Below are positions 5,294-8,758 of a stretch of DNA of 8,758 nt, one piece after another. The translations under genes were made by a program, and so were the position numbers. Each line of letters starts with the position of its first letter. The stretch's first letter is position 1. The stretch is from Roseomonas sp. (GTDB taxonomy: Bacteria > Pseudomonadota > Alphaproteobacteria > Acetobacterales > Acetobacteraceae): positions 1 to 8,758 of the forward strand of contig JADCFR010000071.1 of the NCBI GenBank assembly GCA_020249415.1, written 5' to 3'. The notes beneath the pieces were generated by a model, which saw only the letters and a list, made by a program, of their open reading frames with translations, ran no database searches and was not told the origin of the DNA.

Positions 5294-5641
5294 ATGAGCC
5301 AGATGCTTGGAACGCGCGGTTATGGCGCCACATTACGCACCCGCAGCCTGCGTGAACAGGAAGCGGACGTCATCCGCCGGGTGAACTATGCCCTGAAAGC
5401 GGCAGTGAATGCCGATGCCATTGATCGCGCCCGGGCGGTTGCCGATAACCGGCGCCTCTGGTTGGCGATTGAATCCGCGATACTCCACCCCGCCAATCAA
5501 TTGCCCGATGCGCTCAAGGCTTCCATCGTGCGCCTTGGCCGGTCTGTTCAGCGGGAAATGGATCAGGAAGCGCCGGATGTGGCGTTCCTGATCAACATCA
5601 ACGATCAGATGATCGCGGGCCTTTCGGGCGATCCGGGCTGA
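5294..5641 (+). CDS. flaF: flagellar biosynthesis regulator FlaF
   Basis: FlaF is the small partner of FlbT in Alphaproteobacteria. It is needed for flagellin production or secretion and works with FlbT in controlling flagellin translation. The predicted product is 115 residues, essentially all helical, with the family pattern YG-T--T-S-RE-EA-VI near the N-terminus (RGYGATLRTRSLREQEADVIRRV), a central RRLWLAIESAI segment and the C-terminal FLININDQMIAGL. ATG 5294 is preferred, with GAAG (5281-5284) nine bases upstream. The alternative GTG at 5279 overlaps the flbT stop as GTGA and adds five residues, but has GGA directly against it, too close for a normal ribosome binding site. Either way flbT and flaF form a tight pair. 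The gene ends 10 bases from the stop of the convergent cytochrome gene, with no terminator visible between them. Confidence 0.9.
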   Translation: MSQMLGTRGYGATLRTRSLREQEADVIRRVNYALKAAVNADAIDRARAVADNRRLWLAIESAILHPANQLPDALKASIVRLGRSVQREMDQEAPDVAFLININDQMIAGLSGDPG

Positions 5642-5651
5642 ACCGCCCGCT

Positions 5652-6230
5652 TCAGATCATACGCATGAGCGTTCCATCGCGCCTGATGGCGTGGTGGAAT
5701 AGCGCGCCGCCAATATGCAGCGCAATCAGCAGCACCAGAAGCCAGCCGCCTATGGTGTGGAACAGCGATAGGATTTTAGCAAGGCTTTCCCAGGCTTCCA
5801 TGAATTTCGGGAATTCGATGAAGCCAAGATAGGCAGTCGCCCCCTGCATCGGAAAACCCCAGGCATTGGTGGCCATGAAGCCAAGCAGGGGCTGGATGAT
5901 CAACAGCGCATACAACGCATGATGCACGGCGGCTGAGGCAGTGCGCATCATCTTCGGCATGTCATTCGGCAGGCTCGGCGGCGGGCTGAGCCAGCGCCAG
6001 ATTAGCCGGGCAATGGCAACAAACAGGATGGTCAGCCCTGCGCTTTCATGCAGCGCGTAAAACCCCATCTTGCTCGCATCCTTCACATGCTGGATGACAA
6101 ACCCAAGCGGCAGCGCCACCAGCATCAGGCCAAGCGTCACCCAATGAAACAGCTTCGCAATCGCGCCATATTGCCCCGCCGGATGCGCCGCATCCGCCCC
6201 CTTGGGCGGCAAGGCTGCCATGCCATCCAT
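5652..6230 (-). CDS. cytochrome b561 family membrane protein
   Basis: This is a 192-residue four-helix diheme cytochrome of the bacterial b561 (CybB, COG3038) family, an inner-membrane protein that moves electrons between quinol and an acceptor such as superoxide or a periplasmic partner. Helices are near residues 26-46, 59-79, 102-122 and 158-180. Candidate heme-ligating histidines are H29 (KLFHW), H61 (ALHESAG), H158 (LFHTIGG) and H172 (ALHIGG). The 14-residue gap between the last two matches the family. HH at 103-104 lies in helix 3. The frame is open upstream to 6578, but the ATG at 6230-6228 is chosen because GGGAGAG lies about seven bases before it and family similarity begins soon after. 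It is divergent from the DUF429-like gene across 68 bases and convergent with flaF. Confidence 0.88.
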   Translation of the reverse strand: MDGMAALPPKGADAAHPAGQYGAIAKLFHWVTLGLMLVALPLGFVIQHVKDASKMGFYALHESAGLTILFVAIARLIWRWLSPPPSLPNDMPKMMRTASAAVHHALYALLIIQPLLGFMATNAWGFPMQGATAYLGFIEFPKFMEAWESLAKILSLFHTIGGWLLVLLIALHIGGALFHHAIRRDGTLMRMI

Positions 6231-6298
6231 GATACTCTCCCGTCTTGTTGCGCAGAGCATGACACGAAGCGCGCCGAGCACGCGAGGGGTATTGCAGC

Positions 6299-7219
6299 AT
6301 GATCGCCGCCCATGCGGATTGGAGCCTTGATGCCCGCAAGCGCTGGGTCTGCATCGCCCGCCGCCGGGGAGGGCAATGGCAGGCGAGCGCCCCGCGCCCG
6401 GTTGGTGACCCCGCCACCTTGGCCGCGCATCTGATTGCGGAAGGCGGCCCGGCAGCCTTGGGGCTTGATCTGCCGCTTGGCGTGCCGCGCGGCTTCGCCG
6501 CCACGCGTTCTGAGCCAGGCTTTCCGACCTTTCTGGCGGGACTCGCGGGAAAGGCTGATTTCTTCGCGGTATCGCCAACGCTCGATACCGTTTCCCCCGC
6601 CCGCCCCTTCTACCCGGCGCGTGGCATCAAGGGCATGACGCGCGCTGGCCACGCTGCGGCGCTTGGCCTGCCCGATGCCGCCGGCCTGTCCCGCTTATGT
6701 GACCGCGCCACGGCAGAACGCCCCGCCGGCGCGCCAGTGTTTTGGACCCTCGGCGCCAATCAATCCGGCAAGGCCGCCATCAGCGCCTGGCGTGATTGGC
6801 TTGCCCCCGCCCTTGCCGCCGGCGCACCCTTCCGCCTTTGGCCCTTTGCCGGGGCGCTGCATGATCTGCTCCGCCCAGGCCAGCTTGCCATGGCCGAGGT
6901 CTATCCCGCGGAAGCCTTGCGCCATCTCGGCCTGAAATTGGCCGGGTCAAAACGCGCCGAGGCACCGCGCCGCGCACTCGCCCCTGCGCTGCGTGACGCC
7001 ATGGCCGCGCTGCACGTCTCCCCTGATGCAGCCTTGGCTGAGATGATCCGAGCCGGCTTCGGCACCGATGCCGCGGGTGAGGATCGCTTTGATTCGCTGA
7101 TCGGCCTGCTTGGCCTGATTGGCGTGGTGGATGGCAAACGCCCGGATTTCATCCCACCCGACCCGTTGATTCGCGCCTGGGAGGGCTGGGTCTTGGGCCA
7201 AACCGCCCTGCCGCTTTAA
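6299..7219 (+). CDS. DUF429-like predicted RNase H-fold protein
   Basis: The function is unknown. The 306-residue product resembles the DUF429 family of predicted nuclease-like proteins. The resemblance rests on a pattern of acidic motifs: an N-terminal strand with Asp7-Trp8 (HADWS), LGLDLPLGVP with Asp57, AEVYPAEAL with Glu200, and EDRFDSLIGLLGL with Asp262 and Asp265. Similar spaced acidic residues coordinate metal in RNase H-fold enzymes. Catalysis here is inference. No signal peptide or membrane segment is present. The start ATG 6299 has GAGGGG about nine bases upstream. The gene is very GC-rich, like its neighbours. Its TAA (7217-7219) shares bases with the stop of the convergent Lrp gene. 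The ordinary neighbours do not indicate a role. The family call is moderate; that this is a real gene is much surer. Confidence 0.75.
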   Translation: MIAAHADWSLDARKRWVCIARRRGGQWQASAPRPVGDPATLAAHLIAEGGPAALGLDLPLGVPRGFAATRSEPGFPTFLAGLAGKADFFAVSPTLDTVSPARPFYPARGIKGMTRAGHAAALGLPDAAGLSRLCDRATAERPAGAPVFWTLGANQSGKAAISAWRDWLAPALAAGAPFRLWPFAGALHDLLRPGQLAMAEVYPAEALRHLGLKLAGSKRAEAPRRALAPALRDAMAALHVSPDAALAEMIRAGFGTDAAGEDRFDSLIGLLGLIGVVDGKRPDFIPPDPLIRAWEGWVLGQTALPL

Positions 7220-7707
7220 CCGAGCGGCACGCCCGCCGCATCCTTCGCCGTGCGGATGGTCTGCAAGGTCTGCACGCGCAGCACATTCGCCGCACCCGTC
7301 AACCGCGCGGTCAATTCATTCTCATGCGCCGTATTGCGCGCCACGAGTCGCAGCAGGAAATCCCCACCGCCCCGGATCATGTGGCATTCGCGCACCTCAG
7401 GCCAGGATGTCGCCAGCGCTTCAAACGCATCCAGCACGCTTTGCTTTTGTGATTCGAGGCCGACCAGCGCGAAGAACATCACCTCCCACCCGAGCGCGGT
7501 GGGGTCTAGATCCGCGTGATAGCCGCGAATGATCGCTTCTTCTTCGAGCCGTCGCAAGCGCCGGAGGCAGGGTGGTGCAGAAAGATTGACGCGGCGCGCC
7601 AATTCCACATTGGTGATGCGGCCATCGGCCTGGAGCTCCGCCAGAATCTGACGGTCCAGCGCGTCCAGGCCCGGATCGGGGGCAGGGGTCTTGGGATTGG
7701 GCACCAC
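7216..7707 (-). CDS. Lrp/AsnC family transcriptional regulator
   Basis: Lrp/AsnC proteins are DNA-binding regulators that sense amino acids or related small molecules and assemble into dimers and octamers. The 163-residue product has the classic layout: an N-terminal helix-turn-helix at about 14-60 ([30 protein letters not shown], then [17 protein letters not shown]) and a C-terminal RAM effector domain ([10 protein letters not shown] onward, with [11 protein letters not shown]). GTG 7707-7705 or the adjacent GTG 7704-7702 is the start. An AAGGG sequence lies just upstream, and no in-frame ATG fits. The gene is divergent from trxB across 124 bases, so it may control trxB or itself from that spacer. 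The target is not evident. Its TAA stop interlocks with the stop of the DUF429-like gene. Confidence 0.92.
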   Translation of the reverse strand: MVPNPKTPAPDPGLDALDRQILAELQADGRITNVELARRVNLSAPPCLRRLRRLEEEAIIRGYHADLDPTALGWEVMFFALVGLESQKQSVLDAFEALATSWPEVRECHMIRGGGDFLLRLVARNTAHENELTARLTGAANVLRVQTLQTIRTAKDAAGVPLG

Positions 7708-7754
7708 CCTTCATTGCTCAAAACCGGGCTGCCGCGCAATATCATTTCACGATA

Positions 7755-7809
7755 CGCCATCGGCCACGCCGCCGCTTGCCCGAAAGGGGCGGCTGGCCGA
7801 TATCAGGCG
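7755..7809. repeat. long imperfect inverted repeat in the trxB leader
   Basis: ATCGGCCA-c-GCCGCC (7759-7773) faces GGCGGC-TGGCCGAT (7788-7801): fourteen pairs with one bulged C and a 14-base loop that can itself pair CTT with AAG. CGCC (7755-7758) and GGCG (7806-7809) can extend the outer stem across an internal loop. It ends about 30 bases before the trxB start. No T run follows, so it is not a terminator. It may be an RNA leader structure, an operator for the divergent pair, or a small palindromic element. Confidence 0.6.
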
Positions 7810-7831
7810 AGAAAATTCAGGGGTGCGGATC

Positions 7832-8758
7832 GTGGCCGAGACATTTCACAGCAAGCTACTCATTCTGGGGGCCGGGCCGGCCGGCTATACGGCGGCGATC
7901 TATGCGGCGCGGGCGGGGCTGGCGCCTTTGCTGGTGGCGGGCATGCAGCCTGGTGGGCAGCTCACCATCACCACGGATGTGGAAAATTACCCAGGCTTTG
8001 CGGAAGCCGTGCAAGGTCCCTGGCTGATGGACCAGATGGCCGCGCAAGCCATGCATTGCGGCACCAAGCTGGTGCAGGATGTCATTACCTCGATTGATCT
8101 CTCGCGCCGGCCCTTCCGCGCGGTGGGTGATTCGGGTGATGTCTATGTCGCGGATGCGCTGGTGATCGCGACCGGCGCGCAGGCGCGCTGGCTTGGCATT
8201 CCGGGGGAGAAGGAATTGGGCGGTTTTGGTGTTTCCGCCTGCGCCACCTGCGATGGCTTCTTCTATCGCGGCAAGGATGTGGCGGTGATTGGCGGCGGCA
8301 ATTCCGCGACCGAGGAAGCGCTCTATCTTTCCAACCTCGCGCGCCATGTCACGCTGATCCATCGGCGCGATTCCCTCCGTTCCGAAAAAATCCTGCAACA
8401 GCGGCTTTTCGCCAAGCCGAATGTTTCGATCATGTGGAATACGCTGACGGAAGAAGTGCTCGCCGATACATCAGGGCGCATGCCGGTCGCGCGCGGTTTG
8501 GCGCTGCGTGATCGGATCACCGGCGAGGCGCGCGAATTGAAGGTGGATGGGGTTTTTGTCGCCATCGGCCATTCACCAGCGACGGCACTTTTCCAAGGCC
8601 AGATCGCCATGGATGCGGAAGGCTATATCGAAACCACGCCGGGCAGCACGCGCACCTCCATCCCTGGTGTCTTCGCCGCCGGCGATGTGCAGGACAAGAT
8701 CTATCGTCAGGCGGTCACCGCCGCCGGCACGGGCTGCATGGCAGCACTTGAGGCGGAA
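7832..8758 (+). CDS. trxB: thioredoxin reductase, 3' end beyond the window
   Basis: TrxB is a cytoplasmic FAD enzyme that uses NADPH to reduce thioredoxin. Visible are the N-terminal FAD-binding fold ([21 protein letters not shown], residues 9-29), PGGQL (40-44), the redox-active CATC (Cys137-Cys140, followed by DGFF), the NADPH-binding [11 protein letters not shown] (154-164) with HRRD, and the C-terminal FAD segment [10 protein letters not shown]. The product shows 309 codons with no stop before the window ends. The family is about 310-340 residues, so only a short tail is missing. GTG 7832 is chosen, with AGGGG about eight bases upstream. An in-frame GTG at 7823 would have its ribosome binding sequence too close. 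A large inverted repeat lies in the leader and an Lrp-type regulator is divergent. All key residues are present. Confidence 0.95.
   Translation, partial: MAETFHSKLLILGAGPAGYTAAIYAARAGLAPLLVAGMQPGGQLTITTDVENYPGFAEAVQGPWLMDQMAAQAMHCGTKLVQDVITSIDLSRRPFRAVGDSGDVYVADALVIATGAQARWLGIPGEKELGGFGVSACATCDGFFYRGKDVAVIGGGNSATEEALYLSNLARHVTLIHRRDSLRSEKILQQRLFAKPNVSIMWNTLTEEVLADTSGRMPVARGLALRDRITGEARELKVDGVFVAIGHSPATALFQGQIAMDAEGYIETTPGSTRTSIPGVFAAGDVQDKIYRQAVTAAGTGCMAALEAE

Noticed and set aside
6231..6578. N-terminal extension of the cytochrome b561 frame by 116 codons.
   Set aside because: It is antisense to the DUF429-like gene, is Arg/Pro-rich, and the ATG at 6230 has its own good ribosome binding site and family-like length.
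7421..7714. Alternative ATG-started minus-strand frame overlapping the Lrp-type gene.
   Set aside because: It is in a different frame from the Lrp domain, and its translation has no recognisable domain.
1..8758. CRISPR arrays, insertion sequences, tRNA or rRNA genes, toxin-antitoxin or phage modules.
   Set aside because: No regularly spaced repeats, transposase-like frames, terminal repeats or RNA gene signatures were seen on either strand.

Overview
This window is GC-rich alphaproteobacterial chromosome. The best lineage markers are flbT and flaF, which are essentially restricted to Alphaproteobacteria, together with short flagellins of about 275 residues and CtrA-type sites (TTAA-N7-TTAAC) in front of the flagellin genes. 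Gene content and codon use suggest Rhodospirillales, perhaps Acetobacteraceae (Roseomonas-like). That placement is inference.

Layout. On the minus strand, 1805-45 holds a probable two-gene unit: an Ldh2-family malate/L-lactate-type dehydrogenase followed, 3 bases on, by a small exported protein of unknown function. Another gene may begin at the left edge. Divergent from it, 1995-2561 encodes elongation factor P behind a recognisable sigma70-like promoter. The flagellar block 2562-5641 follows: flagellin 1, a strong terminator, flagellin 2, a hairpin-bearing spacer, flbT and flaF. Convergent to flaF is a cytochrome b561 gene (6230-5652). A divergently placed DUF429-like gene (6299-7219) ends on a stop codon interlocked with that of a convergent Lrp/AsnC regulator (7707-7216). 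The window closes with thioredoxin reductase (7832 to the edge, incomplete), divergent from the regulator across a spacer with a long inverted repeat.

How the genes work together. The two flagellins are tandem paralogues with matching leaders. Each has a CtrA-like box about 100 nt before the ATG, then a shared CGC-A-rich-GCGG inverted repeat exactly 27 nt further on, then a small hairpin that abuts the start codon and would bury the ribosome binding site. FlbT, encoded just downstream, is known in Caulobacter to act on the 5' untranslated region of flagellin mRNA, and FlaF is its functional partner. The locus therefore looks like a compact flagellin module with transcriptional (CtrA) and translational (FlbT/FlaF) control, standing apart from other flagellar genes. 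The remaining genes are housekeeping or redox functions with no evident link to motility.

No mobile element, CRISPR array, tRNA or rRNA was seen. The most interesting material is the non-coding architecture of the flagellin leaders, the flagellin 2-flbT spacer and the trxB leader, rather than a new protein system.
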